Positions 50,690-63,233 of a DNA stretch of 64,000 bases are shown here, piece by piece. Both the position numbers and the translations under genes were made by a program. Below the pieces are notes generated by a model. It made no database searches. It saw nothing but the letters and a program-made list of their open reading frames with translations, and was not told the origin of the DNA. Within the stretch, counting starts at the first letter, position 1; each line of letters opens with the position of its first letter. This DNA comes from Whitmania pigra (taxonomy: Eukaryota; Annelida; Clitellata; Hirudinida; Haemopidae), in NCBI GenBank assembly GCA_021613335.1, contig JAJTWR010000266.1, positions 5,371,001-5,435,000 on the forward strand. The letters are read 5' to 3'.

Positions 50690-51120
50690 TCTGATTTTGC
50701 GATTGATATATCTTATCGATTGATCCTTTCCTGCAGTGGCATGCCGCGTCGCTGTATATCTGGATGAAGTGCTCTTCCAACTCCAGTCTTGAAGCGCTGA
50801 GAATTCTTGGGTTTGGTGGATCGAGCAATGACTTGCCGTACTTGTGTGGATCTTTGAAAAAACTGGCTCTTGCACGGCGTCTCTGGTATTTCTTCTGTCT
50901 GAGCTTCTCATCACGGCGCAAGTCAGCCTCACGTTCCTTGATCTCTCTCCACAAGACTGAGAGACTCTTTCTTTGGTCATCACCCGCTTCTCTCTAACGC
51001 CGACGAAGTATTTTCTTCTCCTGTCTGAGTTGCTGCATCTTCCTCTGCCTTCGGCTCTGATAATTTGCTACCTCCTCTGGAGTTTTGGTTGGTATTTGCC
51101 CAAACTCCCCCAAAAATCCC
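50690..51120 (-). pseudogene. R2/NeSL-type LINE pre-RT region
   Basis: Minus-strand sequence with a highly basic helical segment (READLRRDEKLRQKKYQRRR) and then ASFFKDPHKYGKSLLD and LELEEHFIQIYSDAA. This is the stereotyped segment before the reverse transcriptase domain of R2-clade elements with restriction-like endonuclease. Reading stops near 50690, where an unrelated AAGTACTTGTAC-rich sequence begins. Confidence 0.75.
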
Positions 51121-51287
51121 TATGAAGAGTGCTTCGTAATTTTAACAGAATGTAGCGTTTTAAATGACTGAAGGGAATGCTAGATCGTCGAATCTTCGAG
51201 TACCATTATCCAGTTATTCCACAGCAACCTGTCAAAGACGTCATTCTGTGGCTTTGTTGAACAAGAAATCCAATAAAGCAATGACGA

Positions 51288-51470
51288 CGACGACGACGAC
51301 GACAATAACAGCAGCAACAGCCACAACGATAACGATATTGTCATCAACATCATCAATGGTTGTGTAATTATAATGGGTTAGTATAATTGCAATAGGTTAG
51401 TGTAATTATACAACACCAACAACAACAACAGCAACAACGACAATGTCATCAACATCATCAATGGTTGTGT
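51288..51470 (+). repeat. Degenerate GAC/CAA/TCA trinucleotide region
   Basis: ACGACGACG and CAACAACA runs. TCATCAACATCATCAATGGT occurs twice (51341 and 51446), so the block was locally duplicated. Confidence 0.75.
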
Positions 51471-51634
51471 TTTTAGACAAATGTTGTAGATGCAATCTGT
51501 GAACATCTACATCAAGCTTTCTTTCTTCATGAGTTTTCTTGGGTGAAATGTTCATAAGTGGTCATAAATGGTCACACTTATAGTTGTAAACGTAATTAAC
51601 ATCATGATGGCTAATAAAAAGCCATAGTCATAAA

Positions 51635-52008
51635 AATCAACATTTAATAGAAGTGTGGCATAATAATAATAATAATATTATAATTATAATAAATAGAGAT
51701 GGTTTTAAGATTTTATAATTTTATGATGTTATGTAAATCAATAAAATTTACAATTAAAATATTTTTTAAATATTTCCTGGGGTTGAACCCGTAAACCCTT
51801 TAAATACGGGCCTGGTTAAATCAACATTTAATAGAGGTGTGGCATAATAATAACAATAATAATAATATTATTATAATTATAATAAATAGAGATGGTTTTA
51901 AGATTTTATAATTTTATGATGTTATGTAAATCAATAAAATTTACAATTAAAATATTTTTTAAATATTTCGTGGGGTTGAACCCGTAAACCCTCTAAATAC
52001 GGGCCTGG
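51635..52008 (+). repeat. Tandem duplication, two units of about 183 and 191 bp
   Basis: Both copies begin AATCAACATTTAATAGA, contain an (AAT)n stretch of different length, and end GGGTTGAACCCGTAAACCC then ATACGGGCCTGG. They are almost identical outside the AAT run, so the duplication is recent. Confidence 0.9.
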
Positions 52009-53256
52009 TGACAGACCAGACCAGATGAATAAATCAGACTGGATCAATAGATGCACATCAGATGAAGATAGGTATTTTTGAGATCATCCCCGTTAAGATC
52101 GTCATCATCATCATCACATTCGTCATCGTCGTCGAATCATCAATGCCATCTCGTTTAGTTATCCATCGAGACAAACACTTCAGTGGGTTTTTCATGGTTC
52201 AATATATCATAATATTATTATATATCATAATATTATTATATATCACAATATTAACGATGAAATAATTGTTCTCATAGAAGAACCTTAAGAAATGTGAAGA
52301 AGGTGATGTGACGATTGATTTGACAATTATTATGATAAATAAGTAAACAATATTATATAATTTGTTGAGAATTTTAAAGTAAAGATCAAAAAGATAACTT
52401 ACAATTTTTTTCATTCAGAATCATATGATTATAACATTCATAACCAGCCTTGATGATCATATTCGCCATCGTCATCATCATCATCATCATCAGTTTGTTG
52501 TATGTTGCTGGCACAGGCAGGCAATCAATACGACAGCGAACGAGGCATGCTGCTTTCTGCTCAAAGTATAGAGAAGGACAGACTGGCAGAGGAAAAGAAG
52601 GCGATGCAAGCAGACTGAAAGGTATTGGAAGGTTGAGAATGAATGTCGAATCATGACAAGGTGTGATCGCAATAGCTAAACTTACTTAGAGACAGACCTT
52701 CAGGTAAATAAAGTCATAGAAAGGGATGCTACGTTGAGTGAGGGTGAAACTAAAAATAGACAACATGATGAGGTAACATCTGAAAACGAATCAGAGGAAT
52801 ACAATTTGAATATGTATAAACATTAAATAATTCTTAAAGAGACACTTTTGAGACTGACAATGAATTTCAAAACTAATGATGAGGGATGATAAAAAAAATT
52901 CAATACAAAAGTAGTGGAGATGCATACGCTGAACGTAAAAAAGTGCTGGGCTGAACTGGAGGTTGACTTCTCTCTAAACCTTTAGAATCTCATTCCCGTC
53001 TGATTTCTTTGAGGACTCCAGGATATCCAAAAACATACCTTTCAGAATAAGGCAAATAATAAGCATGTTGCCTTTTTCAATAACTCATTAAGCATAAGAG
53101 CAGAGACATGATTATTAAGAAAAACGTGCACATGAGAGACTTTATGACGATGAGTTTTTGAAGGGGAAGAACGCATGAAAAGAAATCATTCCTCGTTCTT
53201 CGGATTCTTTGGCCACAAGAAAAACTTTTTTACTATCTAGGTGTTATTTCGTCACC
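52009..53256. other. Spacer upstream of Slp-like gene
   Basis: Contains a short TCATCA run (52090, 52470) and two weakly coding stretches: about 52515-52617, with a helix-like LLSAQSIEKDRLAEEKKAMQ, and about 53175-53240. Neither could be joined in frame to the downstream gene. Promoter signals were not evident. Confidence 0.4.
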
Positions 53257-56200
53257 ATGCTTCAAAGATTTAGGAATCTTGTTGATGATGTCATAGAAGT
53301 AACAAAAGGTCAGTATTTCTTGCCACTGAAATGTATAATTAATTAGTAATATTAAATAATTAATATAATTTACTTATTTACTAGAACACACTTTTATTAG
53401 TAGTACAACGGGGCTACTAACTACTGCTACAAAAATAATTCTACTTTATCAATAAGTATTTGCTGACGGCGTATGTACTAATACATCATCGTTGAGTGAT
53501 GTTATAGAATGCGCTAATTAATGTCATTCTCTGAGTGAACCACTCAACTATTTTTCTTTACATTACAATTATAACATTAAATTATTGCTAGAATGAAATT
53601 TTTGGAGAATAATTAAGAGAATCTCGAATGTTTATGATTCCACTTTTTAACATTTGCTGAATTTTTTGCTAAAACTTTCAATTTTTTTTAAAGTTACAAG
53701 CCTCAAACTTAAAACTATTTAAAAGATGTTATAGTTAAGTTGTTACCAAGAATTCATCTAATATTAACTAATGAATTATTATACATGTATTTTTTTAATT
53801 AACTCTATGTTAGGATTATTTGTAAAGTTTTAAAAACTGAAAAATCATTTTCAAATGTGACACTAAAACAACTTTCTTTATGTTGATTGAGAAGGAGTTT
53901 CGTAATATTGAACTTGTTGGTTAAGAAGTGCTCTAAAATTAATTTTGTTAGTACCGTGTGCATGTGCGCGTGAGTGTTCTTACAGCAAATAATTGTAGAA
54001 TCAATTCTATGTGGCAAACTAAATTGTTTTGAAATTGATTATCAAAAGATTTTACAGTGAGCTCCACAATTGGAGAGGTAACTAGATCGTTAACAAAGAG
54101 TGATAGTGCCAGTCAACAAACATCTGACGCTCTGACACCGTGGACACCTTCTGAGCAGGAGAGACACCTTCAAGCAACTTCAAACTGTTACGTATACAAT
54201 CAAGATGATGACAAGATACGTCTAATGGAATTGCTAGATCTCAGGAATTTTGGGTTGTCGAGCGGAGGCAAGCCTTCTGGAATGACAGGACAGGACAAAC
54301 AAGCCATCAAGGTGCGTCAGATTCGCAGCAAGAAATACCAAGATTCTGACTCCAGTGATGAAGAAAGAAGACATTCCAAAACAGACACAAAAAGCAACAG
54401 TATTTCTCCAGCGTCACAATCGCAGGTTTTTGTCACTCAATCACTCGACTCTTCTGCAAAGCAGCGCGATTCATCACCGGGCAGTAAGCCTCAAGAAAAT
54501 ATTGCTCACTGCGGCGCCGCATCTCAGTACACCAATTCAAGAAACGAAATCCGGGGAATTGCTGGTGAAGACCGCCTTACGGAGTCCCGTTCCCCTCCAA
54601 GTGGCGAGCACCCATCGACGTCCAGAGTTCAGCAGAAAGTTCGAAGTGCAGAACCTCACCCAGATCCCTTGCCTTACGTGCCAGATTCGAGGTGTCACTT
54701 AACTCAAGAGAATATTATCAAAATCTCTGCATCAACAACTTTACAATCCGCGAATTCTCCGAACGAACCCCAACTTGAAGCCAACAGCAGAGAAACTCGT
54801 CCTCACAGAAGTCCATACCCTCACCATCACTGTCCACAGGAAAGGCAACCACGCAGAAGCAGTGCTCACAGACAGGAAGGTGGTGGGAGTCGACCTCAAG
54901 TTGAGTTGAAGCATCAGATGCCACATCATCCTCGAGCAGATATGCAATATCCTGGCTTCGTTCCAATCGCTCGAAGATCTCGCTCTCGTCACGTGACTGG
55001 ATCAGCTGCTAACCTGACAAGTTCAAGATCGAAAGAGTCTGTTGTGCTGGTTGCTGGGATGAGGCGACCCTCAAGCGATGGCTATGGATCCCAAGAATGC
55101 ATCGAAAATGGGCTCCCAAGTAAGACCTACATTCTTTCTGTGAATAAAAAAATATTAGCAGAGGTTTAATTCCATTGCTTCTTTCCTCCTTATCAGATGA
55201 TATAATAAATTTGTGCAGCAAATGTTAAGCTAATGAGGTGTGTTTTTCAACCTTCTCATTTAATCCTTCCTTGCGAAGGAATGTTCTCTTGCACGAAGAG
55301 TCTCGCGTAGCTTCTTATTAAGTACTACAATTTCAAAGGCTCTAAACGTTTTTCGTTTTAAGTAAACAACTGAAAATCTATTTTGGTGCAAATTTAAAAA
55401 TTGAAATGTAAATTATTCTATTTGGATACTACCAGTAATCAAATGTCGTTACTGTGGGGATTAAGCCTCTCCATGTGAAAGACTTTACCTGAAGTTTTTT
55501 ACTGTTATTAAAGGTCGTTAATGAGGCTGAGGTCAATGTACAGTTAATGTAGTACTTCATACTTACACTTCAGGTAGTGGAAAGAAATGTCTAATTAAGA
55601 TTTTGTTAGGTTTGAAACTTCATTTTTCTTCACAATAGTCGGTCAGTCTTGGTATGTGGTTATATGCAAATTGAAAATTAATTCAAATGACTATTTAAAA
55701 GGTCTAAATGATGTGGTGTTTGTTAAACCCATTTAGAAAATTAATTTATTTAATTAATTAAGAATGTGATTAATGAAAGACCATTTGTCCATATGGCTTT
55801 GCTCAAAATAAAGATGGCTTTGTAAGCATTCTAGTTTATCGAAGCGCACGAGATAATTGAGTCACGTTAGCGTCATGTTTATTAAACCACAAACTATTGC
55901 ACAATCAAGTTCCAAGGTTCGGCACGATTCAAAAAGGTCCTCCGAAATGCAAACAATTTCTGTTAAGTTTTCTGCCAGTCGGCATCAGCAGAACTAAAAT
56001 TGCATGGTCTATAAAGAATGATATTTAAGTCAATAATGAACAAATAAGTCGACAAAGAGAATTAGAGTTGACGTTAGAAAGCATTTAGCATTTTCCGTTG
56101 TTAGAATATTTATTATCAATAGTTTATTAGGACCATGGATTTTAATAATATTTGTTTTTTTTTTAATAGTACGACATCATTTGATTGACAGACTACCGGC

Positions 56201-59200
56201 AACCCCATGGTCGTAACGAACACTCGTCCAACATGGCTAAAAGAACTTCACAAAATCCGCGGGCCATGGGACCTGGAAGACGGCGATCTCATGACTTATC
56301 AGACGATCACCCAATGAGGATTCCCCCTCAAGCAGGTTCGCGCAGATTTAACGAAGACCACTCAAGAGTTCGTCCTCCTTTCCACCAAAGACCACATTCT
56401 GGACCGGAAATGGCTTCCTTTATTCCTGGCGCATCGTCTACTTTGCCATCTTCCGGTCCAAATCATGGCAGATCTCCTCCACATCACCAGGGAGGTCCTG
56501 TTTATTACCACAGAGGAGCTAGACCTCGAACCAAGGGTCGAACTGTCAGGGGAAGCCACGCAAGGCACGGAGAAGAATTTCCAAGACATAGCGCACATCA
56601 CTCCGATGAGCAAGAAAATGTTGATGAAGTGCGTGAATGTCAGCCTCTTACCAGGCCTCATAACCTCCAACATCGAGGTGCAAAAGCAAGAACTGCGGAT
56701 CAATGCAAGTCTAGGAAACCTCAAGATCCGAGACCTCGATTGACGCCGCGTGGTTCTCCAACTGACAGGGACAGGGCATCAGAGAATGAAGGAGACCACG
56801 AGCCACATGATGGTAGGTGGAATGATTGAGGTCACAAAATTAAAGATTCATCAATAGGCAGCTTGTTTTGCTTCTGATATTTGTGCATACAAGTCTTTCA
56901 AAGAATATCAATAATTTTGTTTTTAATTAATTAAATTTTATTTTAATAATTTTTTATACAAACATATATTTCCATTACTTTCCGCTTTATATAAAATTTA
57001 AATAGTGAAACTTCATATTTTGGTTGTAAGCACATTTAGGGTAAAGATTTATTCATAGATTCTGTTCTGGTTCGGATTAAGATAACATTTTGTATAAGGA
57101 TCATAATGCGGAGGATGCAATTATGGTAGAAAATATGGGGGCTTACGTAGAGAGCACGGAAATTTGCTGTTACTGCTTGAAATATTGCACTTAAACATTG
57201 CCCGAAAAAACATGGACATGGATCACGGACCAAATTAGAGTTGAGCTCATCGGGCTTTTACAACAAACGTCCTGAAACAAACTCAACACCAATTTATAAA
57301 TTTAAAGACTTTAACATCTAGAAATTATTGAAACTTTTATATTAACCAGTTAAGGCTTCGACTTTTACTGCAATCAAGCACGTTCCTTCGTCCAGAGAAG
57401 CAATAAATTTTACTTCCTCATTTCGAGGCAACAGACTGGGGGCAACGTGCTGCACGTTAAAATCTGTCGAGGATGTAATATAACATACAACTTGTGGGCA
57501 TTGTTGGTCGCCTTTATGAGAATTATTTTATTATTGCCGATAAATATTTGGCGAGGATATAGAAATATCGCGGACGTTAGAATCCAGGATTTTCCTTCAA
57601 AAGCCCTCCATTTGCCTTAAAGGCCTTTTATCAGTTGTGACGTTTGAATGGAAGGGATGGAGGTTTTCCTGAGAACTTCGAAAGAAAGCGATAAGCTTTT
57701 TGGTTTGCATGGATTTGAAGCACATCGTTATTTTGGTAAACTTTTTTTTCGTTTATAAATCAATAAATATTGTAATTAATTTAAGAACATTCTAATTCGA
57801 TTCAAATGAAACTTTATTTTCATAAAATTGTTGTCGATAATTATTGAGTCAGATATGAATAGTGCTGGGTTCAAGCAAGCTTGAAAAAATACTTAAGTAT
57901 CAAGTAATTTTTAAAATATTACTTAAGTAATTCAAATAATTTTTTAAAAGTAGTTAGAGACAATATACCCAATTTAAATTACCTTATTTATTACTCGTCT
58001 ATAAAGAAAAATTATTTGCGGATAAAGTAGCTTCGTGCAAAGCACAAAGAATCAATCATCTCATCACTTAACGATGACCTCAACTTTAAAATAAACAGTC
58101 CAGCAGCATTGAAACACTTTTCTGCTTCAACAGAGGAGGGTGAATGTGAGTTTAGACAAGACTTCAAGCTTTTCAAGATTTTGGGACATTCCTTTGTTGC
58201 TTCGTAAAATTTTATTTCTTTCTTAATGTGTGTCAAGATATTTTCTTGAGCACAATCCAAATGTTGATCTTCTGGCTGGCATAAAATGTCATTGAGCTCT
58301 TCTGCTTTGGACTTTTTCATAGGGGTTCCTTAGTGATGTTATGTTCAACATTTTCAGCACTCTCATTAATAGAACCATAGGGAAAAGGCCGTGAAAGAAC
58401 ATTTATTGCCACTTCGGCAAGCTCTAGTTTCTTTGGATAACTTAAGAGTGAAAACTCGACCACATGCTCATAACTGTCTGGAGCCTCTACATATCTCGCG
58501 AGGCCACAAATCTCTTTATTTCTCCTTGATTCAATTCTGTAATTGACAGCTGTCAATAATTCCTGTGAAATAGCTCCTGTTTCTTCTGTCAGCTTTTGAG
58601 AACATACTCAAAAATCTTTTCGCTCTTTGAAATTGTGACGTCACATCTACAAAGAGCGGTTGCACCAACCTCAATTATTTCTAGACTTTCTGCCAAGTCT
58701 TTCACAACTGCAACCTCATCCTCTGTCAAGCATTTTGATCCTATATTGAGCTCTATCAATGGGTGTCCTGGCTTCAAAGAATCGTTTGAGCATCTTAAGC
58801 AATGAGTTCCATCTAGTTTTGATGTCCAAGAGCAGAGAAAGTTTTTCCCAATTCCTTTTCACAGTTCTTTTGGAAGCAGTCATTTTTCAGGGGCTCTTTT
58901 TGAACAGTTTGACAATTGCTCTGACTTTTGAAATAGTATCAGTCACCATGTCAACAAAATCTGCATTGTAATCATCTGGCAATATTACTTATAATTTTCA
59001 GGTAGTCCAAAAATTACTTAAGTAAGTAATAAGTATAAAATTTACTTAAGTACTACTTGAACCCAGCTCTAGATATGAACTGAATAATGTGCGCCCTCAG
59101 AATGTGTTTCATTTCAACATTCCTGTGGTTTAACTTATTGATTTAAATAATTTAATTTAAGAAATGATAAAAAAGGCTTAAGAATATCGGTAATTTAGGT

Positions 59201-62200
59201 GGATTGACATAGCATTGCTTAGATATCTTACTTGCAATTTCCCATAAAGAGGAAATATTTTTTATTTATTAATACTCATATGATTTTTGAATGAGAAATA
59301 TATTGTTTATAATTTTCAAATTAAAATTCATTCAACAAAAGTTATTCGTTTTACAACACTAACAAACTTTTAAGTAAGTAAATGTCACTTGTTTCCTCTG
59401 ATGATCCCTGAATTGCAACTTTACAAAAGTAAGCAAAATAATAAGAACAGTAATAGTATTTATGTTCGTATAGCGCCCCAGGCAGGTCTTGACAATTTGT
59501 ATAGCGCTGCTTTCAAAAAGCTCTTTGTGAAAGTGCAGGTTGGATTGCAAACACTGACTGAACGCGTTTACCGTCGCTCTGAGATAAAATGCAATTAACA
59601 TTCTTGTAAATCTTATATCATATTATATTGAGAAAATACTGTGATTAAATGCTTATTGTATATTAACGTATATTCATGTATATTAATTACATGAAGCTAT
59701 ATCTATTCTGATGTTTTAGTTTTAAACAAAACCAAAAACGAGGCTGCTAGTTTTGCTCGAGGGGATTAGTCGACAGATCGATTTACGCTTTCCTCACTAA
59801 GATTTGATTGTCTAGCCGAAAAAGAACAAAGGCTATGACAAGGATGTCTGAGGCTGCAGAAGCGGCATTCTGGATCTGGCAAATAGGGAGGTCTTCAGAG
59901 ACCACTGGTATGAATGATCCACCGAAACGACAGGGACAAATCCGTGGCCGAGAGATGGGGTATTGTTGAGAGAATTGGTCCGGCCTTGGGCTCGCAAATT
60001 ACTATCAATTACGGACCAGTTGAGTTGAGTAAAAGCCCATGGCCGAGTCCAGAAAATTGTTATTTCCCGACTACCTCCAAAAAAAAATGTGAGTCTGATA
60101 TATTAAGTGCAAATATTAAGTGAAGAAGCCACCGATAACTTTCATTTCAGTTTTCAGATTTAACTTTCCACTTCATCAAATGCAACTCTCCGCTGTCAAT
60201 TAAAGAGAATCGGAATTCAAACACTAATCAGACGAGTAAAGGTTTCATTCTAAATGCACGTCAATGTTTTACTGTTTGCGTTTCAGTGGGTCGCAAAGAA
60301 ACTATTGTTTCAATGTTTCGTTTAACTCTGCGCACAAATCTTACACAAGTCATCATTCAAACTTTTTCCCGTGTGGCTTCAATTAATTTTTTCTGGCCAC
60401 ATCAAAGCGTTACATTTTTTTAAAATATTTGAGCAAGCAATTTCATCTTATTAACAAATTTAACATCTCTAAGTCCGGAGCCTCTCACTTCATAGAGTGT
60501 ACAAATAAATATTGCTGAGATATATACATCAAGTTAAACTGGCTCCTCTTCGAACATGTTTTGCATTTTTTAAACATTTCGTTCGTGTTTGCAGCAAATT
60601 ATTTATTCAGAACTGCTACTTTCGTTATTTGAATTAAACTACCAAGAATCATCACATCCATCGGAGGCATGCTAACAAATCCTTCAAGTGTATTCACACA
60701 GAATCAGCATTCTTCCAATAAATATTTTCTCCGTTTAGCAAAATGTATTTTTCAGAAAATAGCCATTTTTAAAGTTATCATACTTCCAGAAAAAAAACAT
60801 GAAGATGTACGACTAGTTTTTTCCGGTGTCAACGTCTAAAACTTATTGAATATAAAGGTGATGCATGGAAATTGTTTCACTCTTGAATTGATTCTTGGTG
60901 CAATTTAATGAAAGGACAAAGGAAAATAAAAATCTAATTTGTTGAGGCGGAATGGTGCATGGAATGTAGTGAAATTCATCTTTGAATTCTCAATTACTCT
61001 GTTTGTAAAAATTTTATTTGACATTGAAAGATTCTAAATTAATTTTGGAATGCATCGACCAAAACAATTTCCAATTTTATGAAAGCAATCAAAAATCTTG
61101 CATTTGTTTGCCTGTCACCATTGCTATTTGTTCATTTACGTTTCAATTTATTAATATTTTATTTCTTAACGAATCAAGTCGCACTCAAATCTCAAGACCT
61201 TTTCAACATTTTGTTGAGCAAGCATTCACCAAATGTTTCTTAAAAAATATTTGAAATATAAAAAATTGTATTCTATTATAATTAAAATCAACAACAGAAA
61301 TAATATTTGACTTCCTGGGTCACATTTATGATAGATCATCATCGTACTAATTTTATAACATCGAATATCTTATTACTCTTAACTTTGAATCATTCTTTTT
61401 AAAATCAGTCAATTAATTATAAATTCATAAATTAATATTTCAAAGTTTGCCTTCAAGGACTTCAGATCACGAATTAGCAGTATAATAAGGAAATATATAC
61501 ACTTCATAAGAATTGCTGCATTTGGTCGTCATAAATCAATTCAATCAAGAATAAAATTGAGACTGTTACTCATTTACTATTAAGTTTATTATGAAAATTA
61601 GTCTCTAAAAGTTCGAATATCAGCCAAGTTTGCTCTCACATTTTAGGCAGGATTTTGGTTTGCTTTATCAATATTCCAATGTTACGCTCGTCGTGAAAAC
61701 AGAGCCTGCTGAATTTGAGTGAAAAAAGTTGCGAGATGACGTCCATTCTTCCACGCTTAAGTTAAGTGGAGGTGACATGGTAATGGAGATTAAAAGGAAA
61801 TTACTTAATTATTTTTATTTAGAATTTGAAATTAACAATTACTTTCATTAATTTGATTTATTATATTGACAAACATTTACTTATTTTGAAATCGTAGTTG
61901 AAGTTGAAGAGGAAAAGAAGGAAGAAGATGCAACACAATCAACCAAAGAGACAACGGTTGGTTTCAATAATTTAATCTTATAAATGCAGGTTTATAAGGT
62001 CAGCTATTACATTAACATTTACGACATGTTAATGAATATTCATAAGTAGGTCATGCATTCACTGACTTGTTCCATCCTACCCTTTCATTGACATCTTCTG
62101 TGATGGTTCCTTCATCACGTGTGGTCATTGCGCCCGTCAATTCGTCAACGTTTCAACCACTCATCATTTTCTTCCACATTAATCATTCTTCTACCGTCAT

Positions 62201-62929
62201 TTTTCTTTTCATTTACTAAATTCATCGTTAGCAAGATTTATGTAGTCTTTGAAAATGCAGCAAGCTGAGGTCGAAGACGACATTGAGAAATTATTCGAAT
62301 CATTCAACAACGAGAAGAAACTCCAGCAAGCGCAAGTTAACTTGGTCACCTCAAAACACTGCTCAGTTAGAAATATTCTTTAAAGTTTTACCTTTTCAAT
62401 GAAATTGCAATTTTCAATTTCGGGTTTTCTAAATTGTTTATTATTTTGTCCCAATATATTGATATATCTTAATATAATAAGATGTCGTGAACCTTAATCC
62501 TCGCCGCTATTCTCAATCGACAGGGCAGTAAAGAAAGCTTTGGAAGTTGTTACAGTAGCGCGGGGGAAGAACATTTGGGGAAAATAAACGTAACTGGAGA
62601 AATCAGTTTCAGTCTCAGTTTCGACTATAAAAGCAACATTTTTCAAGTCCACGTCAAGCAGTGCAGGGATTTGGCGGCAGCTGATCATAAAAAACAGCGT
62701 TCAGACCCGTTAGTCGTCATGAATTTGTGACTGACGGAGTGCATGGAATTGACGACGACGACGACGACGACGACGACGTGAAGATGGTGGTGATGTGGTA
62801 TTGATGAGAATGCCTTTTATCTCTAGCTACGTCAAATCATACCTTCTTCCTGATAAGACGAAAAATGGCAAACGAAAGACAAAAGTTAGAAAAAACTCTT
62901 TGAATCCAGTTTTCGAAGAAATTCTGAAG
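53257..62929 (+). CDS. SYTL: Synaptotagmin-like protein (Slp/bitesize type), 5' part
   Basis: Exons: 53257-53308 (ACC-ATG start), 54058-55119, 56192-56812, 61898-61956, 62261-62344 (or from 62246), 62524-62708, 62827-62929. All phases agree, giving 722 codons here and an open reading frame past the last donor. About 620 residues are low-complexity, rich in Ser, Pro, Arg, His and Gln, as in bitesize. Then comes the C2A domain: [69 protein letters not shown]. Asp residues at AADHK and RSDPY fit Ca2+/phospholipid-binding loops. Slp proteins dock secretory vesicles or organise apical actin. The N-terminal Rab27-binding domain is absent from this transcript form, as in some bitesize isoforms, or lies on unseen exons. 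The rest of C2A and C2B lies beyond the window or past the LINE at 63.2 kb. Confidence 0.85.
55120..56191 (+). other. Slp-like gene intron 2
   Basis: About 1.07 kb, AT-rich, no repeat or exon recognised. Confidence 0.6.
57860..59071 (-). mobile_element. hAT-type element with perfect 8-bp TSD in Slp-like intron
   Basis: Duplication GATATGAA (57852-57859, 59072-59079). Inverted ends TAGTGCTGGGTTCAAG and TAGAGCTGGGTTCAAG, with ACTTAAGTA subterminal repeats. Minus-strand frames keep parts of the transposase: [20 protein letters not shown] (58589-58777), a middle part (58317-58556), and the C-terminal [20 protein letters not shown] (58012-58320). Breaks between frames show it is inactive. Confidence 0.93.
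59455..59598 (-). repeat. tRNA-derived SINE, diverged long-tail copy
   Basis: Two tail modules (TATAGCGCCCC at 59470 and TATAGCGCTGC at 59500), then a diverged body with AGGTTGGATTGCAAAC as the B-box region on the opposite strand. It is the most decayed copy in the window. Confidence 0.7.
59752..60092 (+). pseudogene. R2/NeSL-type LINE 3' end, second copy
   Basis: Plus-strand sequence matches the reverse complement of 47640-47970: the end of the endonuclease domain ([15 protein letters not shown]), then the shared 3' UTR with GGTATGAATGATCCACCG, closing in a short A run (about 60078-60087) where the other copy has CAAAG. It is a 5'-truncated insertion of about 340 bp. Confidence 0.82.
60093..61897 (+). 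other. Slp-like intron 3, distal part
   Basis: AT-rich, no repeat family or exon recognised; open stretches such as 61018-61254 lack family motifs. Confidence 0.5.
62749..62778 (+). repeat. (GAC)n short array in Slp-like intron
   Basis: About nine GAC units between the exons ending at 62708 and starting at 62827. Confidence 0.85.
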
Positions 62930-63179
62930 GTAAATCATAATAAAATGTCGAATGTAATATTCTACTTTTACCACAGATACCATGAGTTATCATAGACATT
63001 TATTTTAGCATTTTGTGAATTACTTTGGCAACTTCTTTTTATGATCTAGTTTGGGGACGGTTTGTTGAAAAGCCAATTTCTTGGTCTTCCTTGTTGATCG
63101 CATTAATAATGGTTCATTGGGAAACAACTCCGTTTTATTACAATATTATATAGTATTGTTTGCAATTATTATTGTTGAG

Positions 63180-63226
63180 GTTGTAATTATTATTATCATT
63201 ATTATCATTATTATTATTATTATTAC
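63180..63226 (+). repeat. (ATT)n stretch at LINE fragment end
   Basis: Imperfect ATT/ATC units that abut the 3' end of the minus-strand reverse transcriptase fragment, as at 22012. Confidence 0.8.
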
Positions 63227-63233
63227 TTTACGT

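Noticed and set aside
52515..52640. Helical exon-like piece as an Slp N-terminal domain
   Set aside because: A stop follows before any donor in that frame, and the zinc-binding cysteines of the Slp homology domain are absent.
54718..54992. Minus-strand frames inside the large Slp exon
   Set aside because: Antisense shadows of a 354-codon exon whose splice phases fit the gene.
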